From Bacteroidales bacterium UBA1173 (GTDB taxonomy: Bacteria > Bacteroidota > Bacteroidia > Bacteroidales > F082): 64,000 nt of DNA. The first letter of the stretch is position 1. The number at the start of each line of letters is the position of its first letter. This document shows positions 42,806 to 50,797 of the stretch, one piece after another. Location: positions 1 through 64,000 of the forward strand of contig DBYZ01000012.1 of assembly GCA_002311655.1 (NCBI GenBank), given 5' to 3'. The translations under genes and the position numbers were made by a program. The notes beneath the pieces were generated by a model, which searched no databases, was not told the DNA's origin, and saw only the letters and a program-made list of their open reading frames with translations.

Positions 42806-44122
42806 ATGGAAGAAAACAAACCTAGGAAGCGCGATCGCATCATAAAAGGATTTTCAAAACTTCTGAAAGAGGACAAATTAAAGGCTGTTTCAGAGTATAT
42901 TGAGAATCCTGGAGAGTTTATTGCCCTTTTGAAAGGCTTTTGGTATTCTGATTCGGAGAAACAGAAGCAGTTCGACGAATTCAGCGAGAACACCATCTCA
43001 AACTTCCATATTCCTTACGGAGTCTCTCCAAACGTGGTTATCAACGGAAAAATTTACGTAGTGCCGATGGTCATCGAGGAAAGCAGCGTTGTGGCGGCAG
43101 CGTCGGCAGCAGCGAAATTCTGGGGCGACCGCGGTGGTTTCCATGCCGAAGTGATTGACGTTCAGAAGGTTGGACAGCTTCATTTTTGCTACAAAGGCGA
43201 TAAAGAAGTGTTGAAAAACCTCATGCCAGAAATTGAAACCGAGCTGCGTAATTCAACCAAAGACATTACCGCCAAGATGGAAAAACGCGGCGGTGGAATC
43301 CTTGATATTCAATTAGTTGACTTCACCGACAAGCTTCCTGACTATTATCAGCTGCGTGTCACGTTCAACACTGGCGACGCCATGGGCGCTAACTTCATCA
43401 ACTCATGTCTTGAGACGTTCGGGCACACCTTGCAGGATTATTTTCTCCGTCGCGGCGAAAATGTCGAGATAGTGATGGCTATCTTGTCGAACTACACTCC
43501 GAACTGCCGTGTCAAAGTGTGGGTCGAGTGCCCTGTCTACGACCTCGATGGTGTTGACGAACACCTTGACGGACAAGGCTTTGCAGAGAAATTCAAGAAA
43601 GCGGTCGACATCGCACACATCGACGAATATCGTGCCACAACACATAATAAAGGTATCTACAACGGCATCGACGCTGTGGTGATTGCGACTGGCAACGACT
43701 TCCGAGCAACAGAAGCGGCAGGACACGCCTACGCCTCGCGCAACGGACATTACGAGTCACTAAGTTCATGCGAGATAAAAGACGGCATGTTCAAGTTCTG
43801 GCTTGAGGTCCCGATGGCACTCGGCACCGTGGGCGGACTCACTAGCCTCCACCCTCTCGCCAAGGAATCTCTGGAATTGTTGGGGCATCCGTCGGCACCC
43901 GAGCTGATGACGATAGCTGCCACCATGGGACTCGCAAACAACTACGCCGCCGTCAAGTCGTTGACAACCAAAGGAATACAGCAAGGCCACATGAAGATGC
44001 ACCTTGCCAACATACTAAACCAACTCGGTGCCACCGACGAACAAAAAGCAGCAGCGCTCGTACATTTTAAAGATGTCACGGTGACATACGCCGGTGTTGA
44101 GGAGTTCCTTCGTCATGAATAA
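42806..44122 (+). CDS. mvaA: Hydroxymethylglutaryl-CoA reductase, class II
   Basis: 438 residues. It reduces HMG-CoA to mevalonate, the committed step of the mevalonate isoprenoid route, or runs the reverse reaction. Catalytic residues of class II enzymes are visible: Glu91 in MVIEESSVV, Lys282 in THNKGIYNG, Asp298 in ATGNDFRAT, and the C-terminal His in QGHMKMH (about 401-406). FNTGDAMGAN (187-196) contacts the cofactor. It overlaps the GHMP kinase gene by 8 bases. Most well-studied Bacteroidales use the MEP route, so this pair is notable. Confidence 0.93.
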   Translation: MEENKPRKRDRIIKGFSKLLKEDKLKAVSEYIENPGEFIALLKGFWYSDSEKQKQFDEFSENTISNFHIPYGVSPNVVINGKIYVVPMVIEESSVVAAASAAAKFWGDRGGFHAEVIDVQKVGQLHFCYKGDKEVLKNLMPEIETELRNSTKDITAKMEKRGGGILDIQLVDFTDKLPDYYQLRVTFNTGDAMGANFINSCLETFGHTLQDYFLRRGENVEIVMAILSNYTPNCRVKVWVECPVYDLDGVDEHLDGQGFAEKFKKAVDIAHIDEYRATTHNKGIYNGIDAVVIATGNDFRATEAAGHAYASRNGHYESLSSCEIKDGMFKFWLEVPMALGTVGGLTSLHPLAKESLELLGHPSAPELMTIAATMGLANNYAAVKSLTTKGIQQGHMKMHLANILNQLGATDEQKAAALVHFKDVTVTYAGVEEFLRHE

Positions 44123-45035
44123 GTTCCATTCCAACGGCAAGTTCCTACTTTCTGGCGAGTACCTTGTTCTCCAAGGTGCCAAAGCCCTTGCTTTGCCTTT
44201 GAAATTGGGGCAGTCGCTCGAGGTGAAGACCATCGACATCCAGGAAGGCATGATACATTGGGATGCCTACACCACAAAAGGTTTCTGGTTCGCCGCCATC
44301 TTCAGCAAGTTTGGATTCACGGTGCATGCCTCCGACGACATGGACAAAGCCGACAACCTCTGCAAGGTTTTCCAAGAGATTAAATCATTGAACCCCAACA
44401 TATTACAAGATAAAAACGATTATTTCTTCACCACCCGCTTGGAATTCGACAAGGATTGGGGACTCGGCAGCAGCTCCACTTTGATATCGCTCCTTGCACA
44501 ATGGGCAGATGTCAATCCTTACGAGCTTTTGAAACGAACAATGGGTGGCTCAGGCTACGATATCGCATGTGCAACAGCTTCAAAACCAATAACTTATCAG
44601 CTCATAAACGGCAAGCCTGTCGTTAAAGAAATTGATTTCAAACCTGCATTTTCTGAAAAGCTTTATTTCGTTTACCAAGGTCATAAGCAGAGTTCCGGCA
44701 AAGAGGTGAAATCGTTTAAAGAGCGGGCAAAAACCATAGATTTTTCTAAAGAAATAACAGAAATTTCGGAAATCACCGAGAATTTGACAAAAACTGTTTC
44801 TTTTGATGAGTTTTGTTCCCTTCTCACCCGTCACGAAGCCATAATGATCCGCGTTTTGGAGCAACCGCCTTTAAAATCTTATTACTCTGATTTCCAAGGT
44901 GTTATAAAGTCACTTGGTGCCTGGGGCGGAGACTTTTTCTTAGCCGCAACGGAGCTTCCTGAAAAAGAGGTTAAAGAATATTTTGGCAAAAAAGGCTTGG
45001 ATGTCATGCTAAAATACAACGATATTGTTTTATAA
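44115..45035 (+). CDS. GHMP kinase of the GYDIA family (mevalonate-pathway type)
   Basis: 306 residues from the ATG at 44115. The GHMP fold shows GKFLLSGEYLVL near the N-terminus (8-19), the phosphate loop WGLGSSS (115-121) and the subfamily hallmark GGSGYDIA (144-151). Overlap with mvaA argues that it phosphorylates mevalonate or phosphomevalonate, but the GYDIA branch has no proven substrate that I can name. A strong terminator follows, so the two genes form a unit. The remaining pathway genes are not in this window. Confidence 0.85.
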   Translation: MNKFHSNGKFLLSGEYLVLQGAKALALPLKLGQSLEVKTIDIQEGMIHWDAYTTKGFWFAAIFSKFGFTVHASDDMDKADNLCKVFQEIKSLNPNILQDKNDYFFTTRLEFDKDWGLGSSSTLISLLAQWADVNPYELLKRTMGGSGYDIACATASKPITYQLINGKPVVKEIDFKPAFSEKLYFVYQGHKQSSGKEVKSFKERAKTIDFSKEITEISEITENLTKTVSFDEFCSLLTRHEAIMIRVLEQPPLKSYYSDFQGVIKSLGAWGGDFFLAATELPEKEVKEYFGKKGLDVMLKYNDIVL

Positions 45036-45052
45036 AAACACTGCCAAATTAC

Positions 45053-45092
45053 AAAATCGACTGCCAAAATGCATTTTGGCAGTCGATTTTTT
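45053..45092 (+). terminator. Terminator after the GHMP kinase gene
   Basis: AAAATCGACTGCCAAAAT and its exact complement (45053-45070, 45073-45090) form an 18-bp stem with a two-base gap and T-rich end. Confidence 0.85.
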
Positions 45093-45125
45093 GTGTTTGA
45101 TAATGCTTGTTTCATTGCTTTAGGC

Positions 45126-45133
45126 TAAATTTG
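45126..45133 (+). promoter_or_regulatory. -7 box of the BACON lipoprotein gene
   Basis: TAAATTTG (TAnnTTTG), 27 bases before the ATG at 45161. Confidence 0.55.
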
Positions 45134-45160
45134 CATAGCATTATTACAAATTTTTTCAAT

Positions 45161-46468
45161 ATGAAGACAAGAAAACTATTATTTTGGCTGCTTGTGCCGT
45201 TCATGGCATTAGTTATTAACAGCTGCGAGAATAGCAGTGGCAGCTCGGGAGGCAGCGCAGCGGTGACACCTTCAGTATCAATCGAACAAGTCTCGTTTGA
45301 CAACGAGGCTTCCAGTCAGATTGTCACAGTAAACCTCGGAAAATACAAATTCTATGGTGCTTTTGTCGATGGTGAAGTGGACTGGTGTACTGTCGAAATC
45401 CTGAGAGCTAAAGGCAAGGTGAGAATCAACACGACACCTAATACAAGCGGCATATCTCGTGAATGCAGCGTTGAAATCTGGGTGGCCAACACCGACGACC
45501 CTTACGACGAAAATGGAGAACAGTTCACAATCACTGTTAAGCAGAGTGCTACTGGCGGTGGAGGTGGCGGAGGAAGCTCCACCCCTTCGGTGACACCTAA
45601 CAATCTCACATTCAGTTATGATGCTTCATCACAGATTGTGACAATTAATAAAGGAGAATACAGCCATTATGGCGCCTCCATCGGTGATGGAGCACATGGC
45701 TGGTGCAATGTAAATGTGCTTGATAATAATCAAGTTGAAATCAGAGTGTCGATCAACAGTAACACCACACCACGCCAAGGCACTATCAACTGCTGGGTGG
45801 CTAACACACAATATCCATCGGATGATGAAAAAGTGATTTTGCCAGTTGCTGTGACACAGAATGTTTGCGATTTACAGGTAGCCGAGGCGACTTGGATGAA
45901 ATTCAATTTCGAGATGGAAGCCGACAGAACCTGCACATGGTCATACGACGGCGGCGGTCAGTTTACTGTTTCTGAGATGAAATACATTTGGTTCAGAGAC
46001 TTCCAAGACATGCACGTCTCACAGTCAAACGACACAGTAGTATTCTGGGGAACAGCCGCAACAGAAGGGCCGAACGGCGACATATATTATTATAACAACC
46101 GTTATGTTTGGTTCATGATTACTGGCTTCAGCTTGCCTTACGACCACTGCGAACTGTGTTTGGTTAACTACGATTACAACAGTATTGGACATAACCCAGA
46201 CCCTTATGCCAATTGGCAGACCGACACCACTTATGCACATGTCAGAATGCAGCACATACCACTTTATAGCTACGATCTTCATCTTAATGCCAGCAGCAAA
46301 ACTGGTGAGTTACACTTCTATTATGAAGGAGCCGACATGGATGTGCTTGAGGGACATTACAATAGTTTTGCACGCACAAAAGACAACTATTTCCAAGAAG
46401 AGGATTATGTGTGGGTTGGCCGCGATAGGGATGAAGGCGAAGTGGAAGTACATTTTAATTTGAGATAA
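45161..46468 (+). CDS. Surface lipoprotein with two BACON domains
   Basis: 435 residues from the ATG at 45161; lipoprotein signal with Cys at about residue 22 (LVINSCEN). Two BACON-type Ig-like domains follow (about 35-130 and 145-235). Each has the pattern SxxIVT, DWC or GWC, and TVKQS or AVTQN at the end, and they are separated by a Gly7-Ser linker. The C-terminal 200 residues (with TWSYDGGGQFTVSEMKYIWF) are not recognised. BACON domains bind glycans or mucin, or act as spacers, in gut Bacteroidota. There is no polysaccharide-use cluster next to it. A terminator follows. Confidence 0.8.
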   Translation: MKTRKLLFWLLVPFMALVINSCENSSGSSGGSAAVTPSVSIEQVSFDNEASSQIVTVNLGKYKFYGAFVDGEVDWCTVEILRAKGKVRINTTPNTSGISRECSVEIWVANTDDPYDENGEQFTITVKQSATGGGGGGGSSTPSVTPNNLTFSYDASSQIVTINKGEYSHYGASIGDGAHGWCNVNVLDNNQVEIRVSINSNTTPRQGTINCWVANTQYPSDDEKVILPVAVTQNVCDLQVAEATWMKFNFEMEADRTCTWSYDGGGQFTVSEMKYIWFRDFQDMHVSQSNDTVVFWGTAATEGPNGDIYYYNNRYVWFMITGFSLPYDHCELCLVNYDYNSIGHNPDPYANWQTDTTYAHVRMQHIPLYSYDLHLNASSKTGELHFYYEGADMDVLEGHYNSFARTKDNYFQEEDYVWVGRDRDEGEVEVHFNLR

Positions 46469-46489
46469 GCCTTTTTTTTCATTAATACC

Positions 46490-46529
46490 AAGCCCCCTTG
46501 TGAATTTGAAAGCATTGGGGCTTTTTTTG
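46490..46529 (+). terminator. Terminator after the BACON lipoprotein gene
   Basis: AAGCCCC (46490-46496) pairs with GGGGCTT (46517-46523), followed by TTTTT. Confidence 0.75.
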
Positions 46530-46559
46530 TGATAATTCGCTTTGATTGATAATTTTTTG

Positions 46560-46567
46560 TAATTTTG
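46560..46567 (+). promoter_or_regulatory. -7 box of the Kelch/AraC regulator gene
   Basis: TAATTTTG (TAnnTTTG), 18 bases upstream of the ATG at 46586. Confidence 0.5.
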
Positions 46568-46585
46568 TAGTATACATTTGACAAT

Positions 46586-48172
46586 ATGTTTAAAAAATAT
46601 CTCTTTTTAGTTGTATTGCTGGGTGCAGCCACCTTGCTGACGGCTCAAAACCTCGATGCCGAGCGTCTGCCCGACATGAAAGTGCCACGTGCCGGACATA
46701 ATGTGTTTTATGCCGATGGCGAACTCACGGTTATAGGCGGCCATACTTCAGGATTTGTGCTCACACAAACTGCCGAATATTTTAAAAATGGAGTCTGGCA
46801 CGAGATTCCCACCGTTTATACGCACGACAACGGAATGGCAGTGGTGCTTGACGGTGGCAAGCGTGTGCTACTCGCTGGCGGTCATGAGAGGAACCTCGGC
46901 ATCGGACAAAGCTTCGAACTTGAGATTTACGACCGCGAGCATCATTCTTTTGAAGGCTTCGGCACACTCGAACGCAACAGAGCCTTTGCACAAGGCATTG
47001 AACTGGACAATGGGAATGTGCTGATTTGCGGCAACCACAAAGGCAACGACTGCTTCGAGATGTTCGACGGACAACGCTTCTGCCACCATGTCAAAGACGT
47101 GGCAGTCTGGCGCTCATCGCCTTATCTGCTGCCCATTTCCAACGGCGATGTTATGGCTTTCGGCACCGTGTGGCGTGGACGTTTTGAGCCTTGCGACACC
47201 GTCGACCGACTCAAAGGCGATCCTTTCATTGTACCACTGCTAAAAGACTGGATGCCAATGCTTTACGACCAAAACAACCATGCCATTGAATCTTTTATCG
47301 GCGACAAAGACTCTGGCGATTATTCATATCTGATTGCAGCTTATAATCACGATGGTGAAAGAGCCTTTATCAATATCCAAGACACCGTTTTTTCACTTCT
47401 GGAAACCGAATGTCCCATTCCAACGAGGTCAGATTTCGGCAATATTCTGTATAATCGCCCCGCAATCGTCGATCACATTGCCAGTAAAGTCTATCTGGTT
47501 GGCAACGATGCCGATGGTCGCGCATACGTCGTGGCAGTGGAATACGACAAGAATCCAGCACCTCTCACCTTATATTATACTGAGCCTTTGCAAGATTTTG
47601 GCGATGCCACACCCGTGCTGACACCCGATGGCGACCTCATCGTAACAGGAGGTATCATCGACGACAACTTCACGCCATTATCATCGGTGTGGCTGCTTCA
47701 TACTGGCACCAAAAAAGCTTTATCGGAAACAAACACCCATTCTTGGCTGTGGATACTTTGTAGTTTAGCATTTATTGCGATAGTTGTGGTTATCGCCAAA
47801 CACATTCACAAACCGGCGAAGCCCGTATCACAACCTGATGCCGTTTCAAAAGATATGATGGCTCGTATCACAAATCTCATGGAGACAAAGCAACTCTATC
47901 TGAATAAAGACTTGAAAGTCTCCGATCTAGCAGAAGCTCTCGGAACAAACAAAAACGCCGTTTCAGCATTCATCAACGAAAATGGCAGTTCGTTCAGCCA
48001 GCTCGTGAACGACTACCGTCTCGAATATGCCAAAAACATGTTGCGCCAGTCGCCCGACATGAAGATTGCCACTGTTTGGATGGAAGCAGGCTTCGCAAGC
48101 GAACGCACATTCTTCCGTGCTTTCAAAACAGCCACTGGAATGACTCCTAGTGAGTGGACAGCGATAAAATAA
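46586..48172 (+). CDS. Membrane-spanning Kelch-like propeller / AraC-type one-component regulator
   Basis: 528 residues with an unusual order: signal peptide (1-20, LLTA-Q); a periplasmic Kelch/galactose-oxidase-like beta-propeller (about 30-375) with repeated blade motifs such as GELTVIGGHTSG, GKRVLLAGGHERN, GNVLICGNHKGND and GDLIVTGGIIDD; one membrane helix (about 387-406); and a cytoplasmic AraC HTH domain (about 435-528, VSDLAEALGTNKNAVSAF and a second HTH ending TGMTPSEW). It would sense something outside the inner membrane and bind DNA directly, with no histidine kinase. Targets are unknown; the divergent-free neighbourhood offers none, unless it controls the ATP synthase genes 70 bases downstream. 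Confidence 0.85.
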   Translation: MFKKYLFLVVLLGAATLLTAQNLDAERLPDMKVPRAGHNVFYADGELTVIGGHTSGFVLTQTAEYFKNGVWHEIPTVYTHDNGMAVVLDGGKRVLLAGGHERNLGIGQSFELEIYDREHHSFEGFGTLERNRAFAQGIELDNGNVLICGNHKGNDCFEMFDGQRFCHHVKDVAVWRSSPYLLPISNGDVMAFGTVWRGRFEPCDTVDRLKGDPFIVPLLKDWMPMLYDQNNHAIESFIGDKDSGDYSYLIAAYNHDGERAFINIQDTVFSLLETECPIPTRSDFGNILYNRPAIVDHIASKVYLVGNDADGRAYVVAVEYDKNPAPLTLYYTEPLQDFGDATPVLTPDGDLIVTGGIIDDNFTPLSSVWLLHTGTKKALSETNTHSWLWILCSLAFIAIVVVIAKHIHKPAKPVSQPDAVSKDMMARITNLMETKQLYLNKDLKVSDLAEALGTNKNAVSAFINENGSSFSQLVNDYRLEYAKNMLRQSPDMKIATVWMEAGFASERTFFRAFKTATGMTPSEWTAIK

Positions 48173-48203
48173 AAAAAATTTTCATATTATCAAAAATATT
48201 TCG

Positions 48204-48232
48204 TATAATTGCAAATTGTAATTTTAGAAGGA
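48204..48232 (+). promoter_or_regulatory. Promoter and ribosome site of the ATP synthase operon
   Basis: TATAATTG (48204-48211) is one change from TAnnTTTG. AGAAGGA at 48226-48232 is one of the few Shine-Dalgarno-like sites in the window and lies about 9 bases before the ATG at 48242, supporting that start over the earlier in-frame codon at 48209. Confidence 0.5.
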
Positions 48233-48241
48233 CAATTTTTG

Positions 48242-49339
48242 ATGAAAATTTGGAAATATATCATAAGTCTCTCATTCTTAACATGTTTGCTATTCAGCGT
48301 GCCGAACATCGCTATCGCTGAAAATCAAACTGAATCGGAGTTTAAAGCCGGCGAGGTAATTATAGAGCACATTCTCGACTCTTATGAATGGCATATTTTC
48401 ACTTGGAAAGGTCATCATGTAAGCGTTTATCTGCCTTGTATTGTCTTCAACGAAGGCAAATGCTACACTTTTTCATCAAAAGTTTTTCATGAGGATGAAT
48501 TGTACAAAACAGTCAACAAGACCAACTCAGAAGAACTTGTTTTCACCATCCCTCACGAGGGCAATCACAAAGGTAAGATAGTGATTCTCAACGCTGACGG
48601 AACAATGAAGCGTCCATTCGACATCTCGATCACGAAGAATGTGATGGCGTTGTTTATTTCATGTACCATTATCATTGTTTTGTTCTATCTGGTCACAAAA
48701 GCCTACAAAAAACGTGGCGAGAAAGAGCCTAAAGGCCTGCAGTCGTTGTTTGAATGGCTAATCGTTTATGTCCGCGACGACATCGCTCGCAAAGCCATCA
48801 ACGAGAAAAAGGTAGATCGTTATCTCCCCTACCTCGTGACAGTGTTTTTCTTCATCTTCATAAACAACCTTTTGGGATTGATTCCGATCTTCCCGTTCGG
48901 GGCAAACATCACGGGAAACATAGCGGCGACAGCCGTTTTGGCACTTTTCACCTTTTTCATCACGAACCTTTTCGGAAACAAAGAATATTACAAAGATATT
49001 GTCAACACGCCTGGTGTGCCGTGGTTCTTGAAGTTTCCATTGCCTCTCATGCCTGTCATTGAGACTTTTGGCTGCTTCACCAAGCCGTGCGTACTCGCCA
49101 TACGTCTGTTCGCCAACATCACGGCGGGACATATTGTGGTGCTTGGTTTCATCAGCAGTATCTTCATCGTGGCGCAAATCAGTGTGGCAGGCGGCGTAGG
49201 AATGTCACTATTCTCGTTGATTTTGGCGATTTTAGTTGATTGCATTGAGATTTTGGTGGCGTACATCCAAGCATACGTGTTCACATTGTTGTCGGCATTG
49301 TATTTCGGAATGGCGTCGAAAGAACATCATCATAGTTAG
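48242..49339 (+). CDS. atpB: ATP synthase F0 subunit a
   Basis: 365 residues. An N-terminal signal-like peptide and periplasmic extension of about 125 residues, common in Bacteroidota, precede the five or so membrane helices of subunit a. The proton-channel arginine lies in CVLAIRLFANITAGH. It forms the stator half-channels against the c ring. First gene of atpBEFHAG; atpD (beta) and atpC (epsilon) are not upstream and must lie elsewhere. Confidence 0.95.
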   Translation: MKIWKYIISLSFLTCLLFSVPNIAIAENQTESEFKAGEVIIEHILDSYEWHIFTWKGHHVSVYLPCIVFNEGKCYTFSSKVFHEDELYKTVNKTNSEELVFTIPHEGNHKGKIVILNADGTMKRPFDISITKNVMALFISCTIIIVLFYLVTKAYKKRGEKEPKGLQSLFEWLIVYVRDDIARKAINEKKVDRYLPYLVTVFFFIFINNLLGLIPIFPFGANITGNIAATAVLALFTFFITNLFGNKEYYKDIVNTPGVPWFLKFPLPLMPVIETFGCFTKPCVLAIRLFANITAGHIVVLGFISSIFIVAQISVAGGVGMSLFSLILAILVDCIEILVAYIQAYVFTLLSALYFGMASKEHHHS

Positions 49340-49379
49340 AATAAAAAGATAATAAGAAACTCTTTAAATATTTAAAGTT

Positions 49380-49649
49380 ATGTCATTATTAGTTATGTTA
49401 CAAGAAGTGGCAAGAGCAGCAACAGATTTGGCACCTTTGGCCAAGTTGGGAGCAGCATTAGCCGCAAGTATCGCCGTCATCGGCGCAGCAATGGGTATCA
49501 GCAAAATCGGTGCAAGCGCATTGGAATCAATGGCACGCCAGCCTGAAGCAGCTGGTAACATTCAGACAAGCATGATTTTGGCAGCCGCTTTCGTGGAAGG
49601 TGTTTCACTGTTCGCGGTGGTCGTCTGCTTGCTCGTCGCAGTCGGTTGA
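49380..49649 (+). CDS. atpE: ATP synthase F0 subunit c
   Basis: 89 residues with the two-helix hairpin, polar loop ARQPEAAG, and the ion-carrying Glu73 in AAAFVEGVSLF. The residue after that Glu is Gly rather than Ser/Thr, which points to protons and not Na+. The c subunits form the rotor ring, present in many copies per enzyme. A 16-bp hairpin follows the stop. Confidence 0.96.
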   Translation: MSLLVMLQEVARAATDLAPLAKLGAALAASIAVIGAAMGISKIGASALESMARQPEAAGNIQTSMILAAAFVEGVSLFAVVVCLLVAVG

Positions 49650-49657
49650 GAATCAAA

Positions 49658-49694
49658 GGTTTTGGATTGCAACGGTTGGTTGCAATCCAAAACC
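49658..49694 (+). promoter_or_regulatory. 16-bp perfect hairpin between atpE and atpF
   Basis: GGTTTTGGATTGCAAC (49658-49673) pairs completely with GTTGCAATCCAAAACC (49679-49694) around a five-base loop. There is no T run, so it is not a standard terminator. It may stabilise the 3' end of the atpBE message or reduce downstream expression to favour subunit c. Confidence 0.75.
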
Positions 49695-49718
49695 GTCATT
49701 AACAAAAAAAATTAAACA

Positions 49719-50213
49719 ATGGAATTAATAACTCCTGATTTCGGGTTTGTTTTTTGGATGACGATTGCTTTCGGCATCGTGTTCTTCTTCATTGCTAAAT
49801 TCGCTTTTCCGGTCATCGGGAAAACACTGAAAAACCGTGAGCAAAAGATTGCCGAGTCGTTGGAACAGGCAGAACGTATCCACGAGGAGATGCAGAACAT
49901 CCAGGCGAAGAACGAAGAGCTACTGAAAAAAGCCAAGGAAGAACGTGAGGAGATGCTCAACGAGGCCCGAATCTCACGCGATAAAATCATAGAAGAAGCC
50001 AAGACTAAGGCAAAAGAAGAGACTGACCGTCTCGTGGACGCTGCCAAGGAAACAATTGAGAATGAACGCAAAGCGGCGATGACCGACATCAAAAACGAAA
50101 TCGCCACCATCTCGATAAAAGTGGCAGAGAAGATTCTCGAAAGAGAACTCTCGTCCGATGAAGCGCAAATAAAATATATTAACGAAATTATCAAAGAAAC
50201 TGATAATCAATAA
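49719..50213 (+). CDS. atpF: ATP synthase F0 subunit b
   Basis: 164 residues: one N-terminal membrane helix (about 8-28, FWMTIAFGIVFFFIAKFAF) and a long charged coiled coil (about 38-150) forming the peripheral stalk between F0 and delta. Length and heptad character are normal for the family. It ends 6 bases before atpH. Confidence 0.94.
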   Translation: MELITPDFGFVFWMTIAFGIVFFFIAKFAFPVIGKTLKNREQKIAESLEQAERIHEEMQNIQAKNEELLKKAKEEREEMLNEARISRDKIIEEAKTKAKEETDRLVDAAKETIENERKAAMTDIKNEIATISIKVAEKILERELSSDEAQIKYINEIIKETDNQ

Positions 50214-50219
50214 GATAGT

Positions 50220-50777
50220 ATGAAAAACATTGTTTTAAGACGCCGCTATGCGAGGGCATTTTTCGAGTACGCCATCCAAAACCAGATGACGGAACAGGGG
50301 CTTGCCGACCTTGAGCTGCTCTCCGAAACGCTCAACAGCAACCGCGAGCTGCGTAACATACTGTCGCAACCTTTTATCTCGAAAGAGAAAAAAGAGACTG
50401 TCATCAGAAAGATTTTTGAAGGCAAGATTTCAGATAAAACATTGAGTTTCATCAACTTAATGCTTGAAAAAAATCGCTATGAGATAATTTCCGACATAAT
50501 TATTCCGTATCGGGAGATTTATAACACATACAAACACATCGCTGAGGTGACAATCACGACGGCGGTGAAGATAGACGAGCCGATGCAGCAGAAACTCATC
50601 GGTTTTATAAAGAATAAAATTGATGGCGACATAAAGATCACCAACAAGATAGACAAAAACATTATCGGGGGATTTATTATCAACTACCTTGATTATCAAT
50701 ATGATAGAAGTATCAGAAATGAGCTGAACAGTTTGCAGTCTATCTTTAATGAAAATCTTTATGTTAAAGGGTATTAA
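50220..50777 (+). CDS. atpH: ATP synthase F1 subunit delta
   Basis: 185 residues, the OSCP/delta subunit that connects subunit b to the alpha-beta head. It begins with the typical RRYARAFFEYAI and ends with the conserved IIGGFIINYLDYQYDRSIRN pattern. Full length. Confidence 0.93.
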   Translation: MKNIVLRRRYARAFFEYAIQNQMTEQGLADLELLSETLNSNRELRNILSQPFISKEKKETVIRKIFEGKISDKTLSFINLMLEKNRYEIISDIIIPYREIYNTYKHIAEVTITTAVKIDEPMQQKLIGFIKNKIDGDIKITNKIDKNIIGGFIINYLDYQYDRSIRNELNSLQSIFNENLYVKGY

Positions 50778-50797
50778 TAGGAATAAAAGTATTTGTT

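Noticed and set aside
49380..49649. Sodium-dependent c-ring
   Set aside because: The residue after the ion-binding Glu is Gly rather than Ser/Thr, which argues for proton coupling.
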